A stretch of DNA of 64,000 bases, from positions 1 to 64,000 of the forward strand of contig NZ_JABXKL010000066.1 in the NCBI RefSeq assembly GCF_017114995.1. The letters are read 5' to 3'. The stretch's first letter is position 1, and every line of letters starts with the position of its first letter. This DNA is from Nostoc sp. NMS9 (GTDB taxonomy: Bacteria; Cyanobacteriota; Cyanobacteriia; Cyanobacteriales; Nostocaceae). Shown in pieces: positions 9,646 to 16,125 of the stretch. The notes under the pieces are model-generated. The model was not told the origin of the DNA. It did not search any database and saw only the letters and a program-made list of their open reading frames with translations. Made by a program: the position numbers and the translations under genes.

Positions 9646-10104
9646 TTAATTGCGCTCCACAAAAATCCTAGTTGCATCAAACCCATGCGCTGCTAATAGG
9701 GAAGATTTAGCCTCTACCTCTACTTTAGGAATTCCCCCCAACAAATGCGCCCGTACATCGTGCGGTTCTGGTGGTGGCGCGTTGTCAGCATAGCGACGGA
9801 TATTGCAGTTGTAATCGTTATCTCTTAATTCTTCTTTAGTTACTACTGCTGAATATCCTGGTAAAGACAGAAAATTTTCAAACACCCAGGAAATCTTTTC
9901 AATATGCTCAGGACGCAAATAATTTTGAGCGCGACCTGCATAATATTCAGCATCAGCATTAATAAACAAAACTTTTCCCTGGCGTTCAACAGGTTTCGCC
10001 CCTTGTGGACACATCACCAAAATACAGGCGGGGATACCAGTGCCATAAAACAAATTGGGTGGTAAGCCAATCACCGCCTCTAATTGATCGTTTTTAATAA
10101 AACT
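9646..10104 (-). pseudogene. hsdM: hsdM, middle fragment
   Basis: Carries FIKNDQLEAVIGLPPNLFYG and GIPACILVM, then the region VLFINADAEYYAGRAQNYLR and DVRAHLLGGIPK up to IFVERN. This is the part of HsdM that follows the catalytic core. An open frame extends to 10161 but those codons are out-of-frame hsdM 5' sequence, so homology begins near 10101-10104. The preceding core with the SAM motif (DPxSGSGG) and NPPF is absent from the window. Confidence 0.85.
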
Positions 10105-10534
10105 CTTCGCGCAACTTGACATCAGGAATCCGATTTTTACCAGCTTGACGATTAAAATCAATATGTTTTAATACACCTGTCAGGGCTTCGTTACTTTCCT
10201 CAAATGCCGTCAAAGCATCATTTAGCCCTTGTCCGACGTTTTTATGTAGCTGATCACGAATATATGCCCACCGCGCTTTTTCTGGTACAAAAAAAGTTTC
10301 TTGGTAACTGATGGGCCTTTCTGCCCTCATGTTTGCTTCTTCTTGTGTCCGTCCCCTTTGCAAATTCTGCTGCAAAATCTGCTCATACTGCGGCTCAAAT
10401 ACATCCGAGGCGCGTTTTAAAAAAAGCATCCCGAAGATGTATTCTTTGAAGTCCGAAGCATCCATTTTTCCCCGCAGAATATCCGCAGCAGAAAAAAGAT
10501 GACGTTCTAGTTGCGGCAGCGTGAGTTTGCCCAT
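10094..10534 (-). pseudogene. hsdM: hsdM, 5' fragment (N-terminal domain)
   Basis: The first about 141 codons of the type I methyltransferase: MGKLTLPQLERHLFSAADIL, then FKEYIFGMLFLKRASDVFE and LTGVLKHIDFNRQAGKNRIP. After DVKL the frame runs into the junction with the middle fragment and stops (TAA at 10094-10096). By family comparison some 230-260 residues are missing at the junction (about 10100-10112), including every catalytic motif. It is the first gene of the - strand operon. Confidence 0.88.
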
Positions 10535-10620
10535 AGTAGATGCTGAGATTGCGACACTAATGCTTTGCCAGTATATCTCTTGTTGAGAGACACTCTAACC
10601 CACTTCCAAATTGCTGAAGT

Positions 10621-10985
10621 CTAATCTTTCAATTTGCTAGCTATACGCTCGTATATGGTATCTAACCATACTGGAATTACAGGTTGGCCTGCTTTGATTT
10701 GGGCGTAGACGCAAAGCGGCTTGCCGTTAGGCATCGCTTGGTCTAATTCAAACTCTACAAGTTCGAGCGATCGCTTGTGATTGTCTCGTTGGAGCATCCA
10801 CCGCGTACCTTTACCAGATTCAAATAATTCTGGTTCCCTGTCTTTCAATGTTTTAAGCGTAGTATTAGCAACATCAAAATTTAGCCCCATAGATAAAAAA
10901 TATAACATTGCTGCCAGTTCCATCAAATTTGGCTTTGAGTAATAAATACTACGCCCTATTCCAGTCTCACCGATAATAGGCATAA
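10621..10985 (-). pseudogene. CvkR-type MerR-like regulator, N-terminally truncated
   Basis: From MPIIGETGIGRSIYYSKPNL onward it has the second half of a MerR-like winged helix (YYSKPNLMEL, then MLYFLSMGLNFDVANTTLKTLKDREPELF) and a C-terminal domain. In V-K CASTs a MerR-type repressor (CvkR) lies divergently beside cas12k and represses it, which is exactly this position. The first helices expected before GETGIGR are missing; an open frame to 11025 is antisense to the cas12k remnant. A small repeat at 10708-10737 adds about 12 residues in frame (MPNGKPLCVYAQ). Family call from memory and context; truncation inferred. Confidence 0.65.
10708..10737. repeat. Small dispersed repeat inside the regulator
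   Basis: On the - strand it reads GCGATGCCTAACGGCAAGC followed by CGCTTTGCGTCTACGCCC, the same family as the tniQ and vapC copies. It is inserted in frame. Confidence 0.65.
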
Positions 10986-10998
10986 CTATTACAGACTG

Positions 10999-11221
10999 CT
11001 TAATAGACAGCGACAACAAAAACACTTCTTATCTCATCAACGCCAAATAGCTCAAACGCTTGCTGCACCAAATCAATTGGGAGAATCAGAGTTAGGGCAG
11101 TATGTAGACAGATTGATAGCTAAAGAAATTCTAGCGATCGCACAAACATATAAAGCTGGTAGTATTGTCCTCCCTAAGTTGGGCGATATGCGAGAACAAG
11201 TTCAAAGTGAGGTTCAAGCCA
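10999..11221 (+). pseudogene. cas12k: cas12k remnant (about 75 codons)
   Basis: The frame reads LLNRQRQQKHFLSHQRQIAQ, then LGESELGQYVDRLIAKEIL, AIAQTYKAGSIVLPKLGDMR and EQVQSEVQAKAEQK. The last blocks correspond to the conserved late region of Cas12k, the naturally nuclease-dead effector of V-K CASTs (consensus from memory: tyr-x-ala-gly-ser-ile-val-leu-pro). Nothing N-terminal is present and the frame after AEQK (STHLNYFLAW, stop 11266-11268) is unrelated. Thus both ends are lost. It meets the truncated regulator at about 10985-10999, consistent with one deletion removing the promoter region and most of cas12k. Confidence 0.75.
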
Positions 11222-11235
11222 AAGCTGAACAAAAA

Positions 11236-11445
11236 TCAACCCACCTTAATTATTTTTTGGCATGGTAAAGCAGGGGCGATTTCCCTGGGACTCCTGCCAA
11301 AACTTTAAATCGCTTGTTTAATAAGGTTTATAGCCTTTAATGTGTCAGTTGATTTACTTTTTTAAGTATTAAGTGACAGGTGATTTTGGGAGACGTGACA
11401 AAAATGCCTTCATAACTATGGTAAATCAAGGGTTTGAAGCGCAGA
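11236..11445 (+). other. Possible tracrRNA 3' trace and CRISPR leader
   Basis: TCAACCCACC at 11236-11245 is complementary to the GGTGGGTTG part of the CRISPR repeat, as expected of a tracrRNA anti-repeat. It is followed by a hairpin with arms TTTTGGCA (11255-11262) and TGCCAAAA (11295-11302), a layout I associate with cyanobacterial CRISPR leaders. The bulk of a V-K tracrRNA is not recognisable, so it was probably lost with cas12k. Tentative. Confidence 0.4.
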
Positions 11446-11482
11446 GTTTCAACACCCCTCCCAGCTAGAGGCGGGTTGAAAG
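11446..11482 (+). CRISPR. Single full V-K-type CRISPR repeat (37 nt)
   Basis: Begins GTTTCAAC and ends GGCGGGTTGAAAG, 37 nt in all. The length, the ends and the internal GCTAG agree with the repeat of characterised V-K CASTs as I remember it (about 32 of 37 positions). Only one full copy remains. A spacer-like stretch of about 35-45 nt follows. No other full copy occurs nearby, so the array has collapsed. Confidence 0.8.
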
Positions 11483-11527
11483 GTGTTGATATCAGTTTAC
11501 GAATTTATAACAAAAGCTTTTTAGAAA

Positions 11528-11559
11528 AGGGTGGGTTGAAAGCGAATCCAGTTACGTCC
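11528..11559 (+). CRISPR. Truncated delocalised repeat and tRNA-directed homing spacer
   Basis: AGGGTGGGTTGAAAG (11528-11542) is only the 3' end of the repeat. It is followed by CGAATCCAGTTACGTCC (11543-11559). In V-K CASTs a shortened repeat with a short spacer near the right end directs homing to tRNA genes, with the T-loop GGTT as PAM. This spacer starts with the T-loop/T-stem consensus CGAATCC, so its target should be a tRNA ending in GGTTCGAATCC then AGTTACGTCC. It does not match the tRNA-Arg at 11845-11917 beyond the T-loop. Confidence 0.7.
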
Positions 11560-11618
11560 TTGTTAGACTGGTATTGTGACTATAGCAGTTAATCTTTGAT
11601 ATAGGGTATCCAGACTGC

Positions 11619-11756
11619 CTAGAACACCGATTCAGTAATCGTAATCATAACGAAAAAACCAGGTTTCGTTAGGTTGCAACAAGGAATATTTGGTTGTAAA
11701 AGACATTAAAACAGGGTTGATCGGTCTTATGTTTTATTAATGAATCGGTGTTCTAG
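11619..11756. mobile_element. MITE with 16-bp perfect inverted ends
   Basis: 138 bp bounded by CTAGAACACCGATTCA (11619-11634) and its exact complement (11741-11756). The TA within each CTAG fits the TA target of IS630/Tc1-type elements. It has no coding capacity. It sits between the homing spacer and the 20-bp repeat series of the transposon right end. Confidence 0.75.
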
Positions 11757-11768
11757 TAGTCACTAATT

Positions 11769-11841
11769 TGTTAACAGTGACAATATTTTGTTAAAATTGA
11801 CATTAATCTGTTAACAGTGACAAATAATTAGTTAATGTACA
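11769..11841. mobile_element. Transposon right end with TnsB-site-like repeats
   Basis: TGTTAACAGTGACAA occurs at 11769-11783 and again at 11809-11823, with TGTTAAAATTGACAT between them at 11789-11803. A weaker match starts at 11749 and a terminal half-copy TAGTTAATGTACA at 11829-11841. The period is exactly 20 bp. The terminal TGTACA (11836-11841) and the TGACA core are what I recall for V-K CAST ends. The next five bases TAACG (11842-11846) would be the target duplication. Confidence 0.75.
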
Positions 11842-11844
11842 TAA

Positions 11845-11917
11845 CGAGCGCGGAGGGATTTGAACCCCCGACCCACAGAACCGGAATCTGTTGCTCTATC
11901 CACTGAGCTACGCGCCC
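11845..11917 (-). tRNA. trnR-CCG: tRNA-Arg(CCG)
   Basis: 73-nt cloverleaf read on the - strand. The acceptor stem is GGGCGCG with CGCGCTC, the D arm GCTC/GAGC, the anticodon stem ACAGA/TCTGT with loop TTCCGGT (anticodon at 11882-11884), the T arm GGGGG/CCCTC with loop TTCAAAT, and discriminator G. CCA is not encoded. Its 3' end lies 3 bp from the transposon terminus. Confidence 0.95.
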
Positions 11918-11961
11918 TTAATCTTCCATATTATAGCACGTCTGTGATAAAATTCGCAGCC

Positions 11962-13149
11962 TTAAAGATAATTAGCTGGATCTACGGGTGTACCATTCCG
12001 ACGAACTTCAAAGTGGAGATGGGGGCCAGTTGAAAAACCTGTGGAACCGACAGCAGCGATCGCTTGTCCGCGTTCAACTGCTTGTCCCTCAGAAACATAC
12101 AACTCGCTGGTATGACCGTAGAGTGTAGTTATGCCATTACCGTGATCGATAATTACCGCTCTGCCATAACCACCATACCACCCAGCAAAAATTACTGTTC
12201 CCGAATCGGCTGCCCGAATTTTACTGCCATAGCTGGCGGCAAAATCCAACCCGGCATGAAAGCGACGATAGCCAAGAATAGGGTGTATCCGCCAGCCGAA
12301 GGGACTGCTAGTAGCAGCATCGCTAGGATATGCCATTACACCAGTTCCCCGAATGATGATACTTGTCCGGCTGTTGGTTTTTCCTTGGGCTTCTGCTACC
12401 TTTTGTTGAATCAAGACTTCCAGATTTTTGGATTCCCTTTCTAGCTGATTTTGTGCGGCTTCTAAGGCGAGGCGATCGCTATTTAGGCGTTGAATCAATT
12501 CTGATTGTGATTGCGCCTGGGTTTGATAATCGGCTTTTTGTGCTAATAGTTGCTCACGAATCAAGCCAATTTCGTTTTTTTGCTGTTCTACTTCCGTTTT
12601 TTGTTTATCTATTGAGTTTGCTTGGGCGTTGAGTTTTAGCAAAATTTGTTCGTCTGCCTGAAACACTAACTTCAACTGATGACGACGGCTGAAAAAGTCG
12701 CTGAGATTTTCACTTTCGAGCAAAACTGCCCATCCAGCAAAAGCAGGCGATCGCTGGAGGTAACGCAATCGTGCTACTGTTGCTATTTGCCGCTCCTGAT
12801 ATGAACGTTCTGCCACATCTAAATCAGCTTCTAACTGCTGGAGGCGTTGGGTAGAGAGTTGTAATCGTGATTCGCTCTCTTGAAGATAGCTATCTGTAGT
12901 TTGCAGATTTTGCTTTAAACCAGTGAGGTGTTTTTGAGCCTCTTGTTGGAGATTAGTTAAGCGATCGCGATCGTTAACCACACTCTGACGCTGCTGGTTC
13001 ATTTGTTGCTGCTGCTGTCGCAGAGTATCAATAGACCCTGTAGACGTTGCGTGGGCTGGAATTAATGCCAAACAAATCCACAAAATACAGCAAAATGCAA
13101 TAGATAAACAGCAATAAATCTGCTTTTTTTCTAGAAATCGCCCTCTCAT
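11962..13149 (-). CDS. Murein hydrolase activator-like M23 peptidase
   Basis: 395-residue envelope protein. An N-terminal hydrophobic segment (about 12-34, ending in AHA) looks like a signal peptide or anchor. Residues 40-260 are coiled coil rich in Gln, Arg and Leu. The C-terminal LytM/M23 domain (about 275-395) has HAGLDFAA, HGNGITTLYGH and GPHLHFEVRRNG with the HxxxD and HxH zinc ligands. The EnvC/NlpD-like layout suggests a role in cell-wall cleavage or septation; catalytic residues appear complete. The divergently read small membrane protein starts 150 bp away. Confidence 0.85.
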   Translation of the reverse strand: MRGRFLEKKQIYCCLSIAFCCILWICLALIPAHATSTGSIDTLRQQQQQMNQQRQSVVNDRDRLTNLQQEAQKHLTGLKQNLQTTDSYLQESESRLQLSTQRLQQLEADLDVAERSYQERQIATVARLRYLQRSPAFAGWAVLLESENLSDFFSRRHQLKLVFQADEQILLKLNAQANSIDKQKTEVEQQKNEIGLIREQLLAQKADYQTQAQSQSELIQRLNSDRLALEAAQNQLERESKNLEVLIQQKVAEAQGKTNSRTSIIIRGTGVMAYPSDAATSSPFGWRIHPILGYRRFHAGLDFAASYGSKIRAADSGTVIFAGWYGGYGRAVIIDHGNGITTLYGHTSELYVSEGQAVERGQAIAAVGSTGFSTGPHLHFEVRRNGTPVDPANYL

Positions 13150-13301
13150 AGTGCGAGCCTAACTAAAACAATACTTTCAAACACTATGAGGATTATTCCC
13201 AAAATTTGATTCACCCACTCCAACACTATGTATCAAATTGGTCTGCCAAGTTGTAACACAAAGATTCTATCTGTGTCAGCATTGAGCAGATATGTGAGTG
13301 G

Positions 13302-13598
13302 GTGAGATGTATGAACGCACGTATAGCAATTCTCTTAATTACCTTGGTTTTTCCGGGTTTGGCAGTGGTGGGAGTATCGTTGTATTGGTTTAATCTCGAT
13401 TATGCAGCACTGATCAAAGCTGAAAAGTATGTAGAAAACCTGGTACAGGTTGGAAAAGTAAATGATAGACAGTTAGAGTATGCCTATCATCGCACCTACA
13501 TTCATCGCATCAACGTATTTGCCGATGGTACCTGGGGATTATTGGGAGGTGTAATTACAGCACTAGGCATACATGGATTAGTCACTATTAAAGAATAG
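13302..13598 (+). CDS. Small membrane protein, hypothetical (98 aa)
   Basis: Starts MRCMNARIAILLITLVFPGL; MNARIAILL at 13311 is an alternative start. Two hydrophobic segments lie at about 7-29 and 74-93, with a polar middle rich in Tyr, Arg and His (VNDRQLEYAYHRTYIHRINVFADGTW). I recognise it only as a cyanobacterial conserved hypothetical. It is followed by G-rich short repeats. Confidence 0.6.
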   Translation: MRCMNARIAILLITLVFPGLAVVGVSLYWFNLDYAALIKAEKYVENLVQVGKVNDRQLEYAYHRTYIHRINVFADGTWGLLGGVITALGIHGLVTIKE

Positions 13599-13599
13599 G

Positions 13600-13689
13600 G
13601 ATTGGAGATTGGGGAGTGGGGACAAGGGGACAAGGGGGATAAGAAGAATAATCCATGCCCAATGCCCAATGCCCCATGCCCCATGCCCA
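13600..13689. repeat. G-rich and TGCCCAA heptamer repeats
   Basis: GGGGACAAGGGGACAAGGGGG at 13617-13639 is followed by tandem TGCCCAA/TGCCCCA heptamers at about 13653-13690. These are the long tandemly repeated repetitive sequences common in Nostoc intergenic regions. They lie between convergent genes. Confidence 0.7.
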
Positions 13690-15006
13690 TTAATTATGAT
13701 TAGCTTTCCAATTTGCCAAATCACTTAAAGAGCGATCGCGGTAACGTCCATAACGTTCTGGTTTACTTTTGATTTTCACTCCTAAATCGGGAAAAATCCC
13801 AAAGTTAGGCGGCATTGGTTGGAAATGCTTCGGTGAAGCGGAACTAATAAATTCTAATAACGCACCCATCATTGTTGTTGGTGGTAAAACCAAAGCTTCT
13901 TTACCCAAAGCTAATCGCGCTGCATTAATTCCCGCCAAGCAGCCACCCGCAGCCGCAGCAGTGTAACCTTCAGTACCAATCAATTGTCCAGCGGCTAATA
14001 ATGTCGGACGCTCTTTAAATTGCAAGGTAGGATGCATTAATTGGGGAGCATTAATAAAAGTGTTGCGGTGCATTACTCCCAGCCTGACAAACTCTGCTTT
14101 TTCCAAACTTGGAATTAACTGAAAGATTCGCTTTTGCTCACCCCAACGCAGATTAGTTTGAAATCCTACCATGTTCCACAGTTGACCAGCTTTATCTTCT
14201 TGTCGTAACTGCACCACAGCATAAGGGCGTTCCCCTGTGCGAGTATCTGACAATCCCACTGGCTTCAGGGGGCCGTAGCGCATGGTATCTTCTCCCCTCT
14301 GTGCTAGTTCTTCTATGGGTAAACAAGCTTCAAAAAATTTCGCCGTTTCCCGTTCAAAACCCTTGAGTTCTGTTTGTTCAGCTTTACAGAGTTCTTCTCG
14401 AAAGTGCAAGTACTGCTCTTTATTCATTGGGCAGTTGAGATAAGCGGCTTCACCTTTGTCATAACGTGATGCCATAAAAGCAATGTCACGATTAATCGAT
14501 TCTCCCACGATAATCGGACTAGCTGCATCAAAAAAGCTTAGGTATTCCATCCCTGTAAAGCGTTGCAAATCTTCTGCCAAATCAGGACTGGTTAAAGGCC
14601 CGGTTGCCAAAACCACAATCCCTTCAGGAATCGCAGACACTTCACCCCGGCGGAATTCAACTAAAGGATGACTCGCTAAAGTTTCAGTTAAATCTTGGCC
14701 AAATTGTCCCCTGTCTACAGCTAGCGCCCCACCCGCAGGTACGGCGTGTTCATCAGCTTTTGAGATGATGATAGAACCCAGTTGGCGTAACTCTTCGTGC
14801 AATAATCCCGCCGCGCGATCGCTTGCCATTGCCCCAAAGGAATTACTACACACTAATTCTGCTAAATGTTCTGTATGATGAGCAGGACTAAATCGCTTTG
14901 GACGCATTTCATGCAGAATTACTGGCACTCCAGCTTGCGCTATTTGCCAAGCTGCTTCTGTCCCAGCTAGTCCACCTCCAATTACTTGTATCGGTTGTAT
15001 TTCCAT
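13690..15006 (-). CDS. trmFO: TrmFO, tRNA (uracil-54-C5) methyltransferase
   Basis: Folate- and FAD-dependent enzyme that forms ribothymidine at position 54 of tRNA. I start at ATG 15006 (MEIQPIQVIGGGLAGTEAAW) because the dinucleotide-binding GGGLAG should lie near the N-terminus; the upstream codons to 15060 look non-coding. It contains LVCSNSFGAMASDRAAGLL, the FDAASPI segment and EGYTAAAAGGCLAGINAARL near the end. 438 residues, normal. It appears intact. Confidence 0.93.
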   Translation of the reverse strand: MEIQPIQVIGGGLAGTEAAWQIAQAGVPVILHEMRPKRFSPAHHTEHLAELVCSNSFGAMASDRAAGLLHEELRQLGSIIISKADEHAVPAGGALAVDRGQFGQDLTETLASHPLVEFRRGEVSAIPEGIVVLATGPLTSPDLAEDLQRFTGMEYLSFFDAASPIIVGESINRDIAFMASRYDKGEAAYLNCPMNKEQYLHFREELCKAEQTELKGFERETAKFFEACLPIEELAQRGEDTMRYGPLKPVGLSDTRTGERPYAVVQLRQEDKAGQLWNMVGFQTNLRWGEQKRIFQLIPSLEKAEFVRLGVMHRNTFINAPQLMHPTLQFKERPTLLAAGQLIGTEGYTAAAAGGCLAGINAARLALGKEALVLPPTTMMGALLEFISSASPKHFQPMPPNFGIFPDLGVKIKSKPERYGRYRDRSLSDLANWKANHN

Positions 15007-15383
15007 AGTTAAATTTTTAATTCCCATATTATAAGTATCCATCACCATTACAGAAGTCAAATTAAATAAAAAGTGATGTTAAACCACAACAAGTGCAAAT
15101 AAAGTATTGGGCCAATTGTAACGTTGAGACTACACTCTCAACGTTTTTTCCAATCGATTTTGCCATAATATGAAAAGCCACCGACAGCGCTGGGCTGAAC
15201 ATTTTCTAACTGGCACACTGCTAGCAAGTGCGATCGCGTCCTCAGCCCTTGCCTAATTGTATTAATCAAAAAAGTAGGAAAAGTAGGATATTTTGTATAA
15301 ACCCTTGATTTCTACTTTTTCGAGGTGATAGATTAAGTATGCATTCAATAACTAGTTAAAAATACGTAATTGGGACGTGATTT
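15007..15383. other. Intergenic between trmFO and the GG peptide
   Basis: Holds the trmFO promoter (- strand), the terminator-like hairpin at 15120-15149 on the + strand, and a HIP1-like CGATCGC at 15231. No further gene is visible. Confidence 0.6.
15120..15149 (+). terminator. Intrinsic terminator without an upstream + strand gene
   Basis: A 10-bp perfect stem AACGTTGAGA / TCTCAACGTT with a 6-nt loop, followed by TTTTTT. It works only for + strand transcripts. No annotated + strand gene ends upstream; the preceding gene (trmFO) runs the other way. Confidence 0.75.
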
Positions 15384-15638
15384 ATGACTAAAAACAAAAT
15401 CAAAGATAACGTCGATTTAAATCAAGCTCTAGTTATGTTTATTGAGGAAGTAACAGATGATGAGGTATTGAAAAGTGTATACGGTGGCGCAACGCCTCCT
15501 GTTTCACGACTAAGCCCTGAGATTATTGCTGCTCTTGAAAAGCGCGGTATTCAAGTGACTAACGATCCTAACAACCCAAATACATTAACAGAAGAGGCGT
15601 TGTCTGCTTTAAAAGAAATTTTGGGTAATCAGACGTAG
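15384..15638 (+). CDS. Small peptide with a GG-type leader, possible bacteriocin/RiPP precursor
   Basis: 84 residues. The acidic N-terminal part (DLNQALVMFIEEVTDDEVLKSVYGG) resembles double-glycine leader peptides cut by peptidase-containing ABC exporters. The remaining 50 residues (ATPPVSRLSPEIIAALEKRG...) form the putative core with no Cys. No modifying enzyme or exporter is adjacent, so it would depend on enzymes elsewhere. The precursor call is inference from leader shape; it could be an unrelated small protein. Confidence 0.55.
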   Translation: MTKNKIKDNVDLNQALVMFIEEVTDDEVLKSVYGGATPPVSRLSPEIIAALEKRGIQVTNDPNNPNTLTEEALSALKEILGNQT

Positions 15639-15737
15639 TAGATATAAACGATTTCCATTAACTGTAGCGATATGCAATATTAGGACGTGTTTTCAAACAC
15701 GCTGTATTCTAAAAAAATAGATTAATTTAGAGCATTT

Positions 15738-15873
15738 TGCATCTAAATGAAGTACATCCTTTACCCCCCTTAATCCCCTCGATGGATTGAGGGTAAATTC
15801 TCAATCTAGTTCCCTCCCCAATACATACGGGGAGGGTTAGGGAGGGATATTTTTGTACTTCATTAACTTGCAA
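15738..15873. mobile_element. MITE-like element with about 19-bp inverted ends
   Basis: Ends TTGCATCTAAATGAAGTAC (15738-15756) and, inverted, TTGCAAGTTAATGAAGTAC (15855-15873), 15 of 19 identical. The inside has G/C-rich arms (CCCCTTAATCCCC and GGGGAGGGTTAGGGAGGG). It is non-coding. The rest of the 15639-16125 intergenic stretch shows only the leader of rca. Confidence 0.6.
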
Positions 15874-16125
15874 TCTGCTGTAAGTAATCCTGGAATTATT
15901 CTAATGGCTTATCAAAGTCATTTGATATTGTAATTAAATCTTTGGCACTACCAAATAACAGCAGTTTTCACTCCTTCCATGCTTGGGAGCCTGTTCAACT
16001 TTGGCAACAGACAATCAACCCAACAAATAAACAAGCACAAGCTTGTCTGAAAGAAAAGCGATCGCTATCCCCAAAAAAAACTTAACATTAACCTTAGAAG
16101 TGTTAATTTTTCATCACATAAACTC

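Noticed and set aside
10986..11025. N-terminal extension of the CvkR-like gene (MFLLSLSIKQSV)
   Set aside because: These codons are antisense to the cas12k remnant and do not look like a MerR N-terminus.
11845..11917. tRNA-Arg as the CRISPR homing target of the CAST
   Set aside because: The spacer matches only the T-loop bases common to tRNAs, and the tRNA lies at the right end, not the left end expected next to the target.
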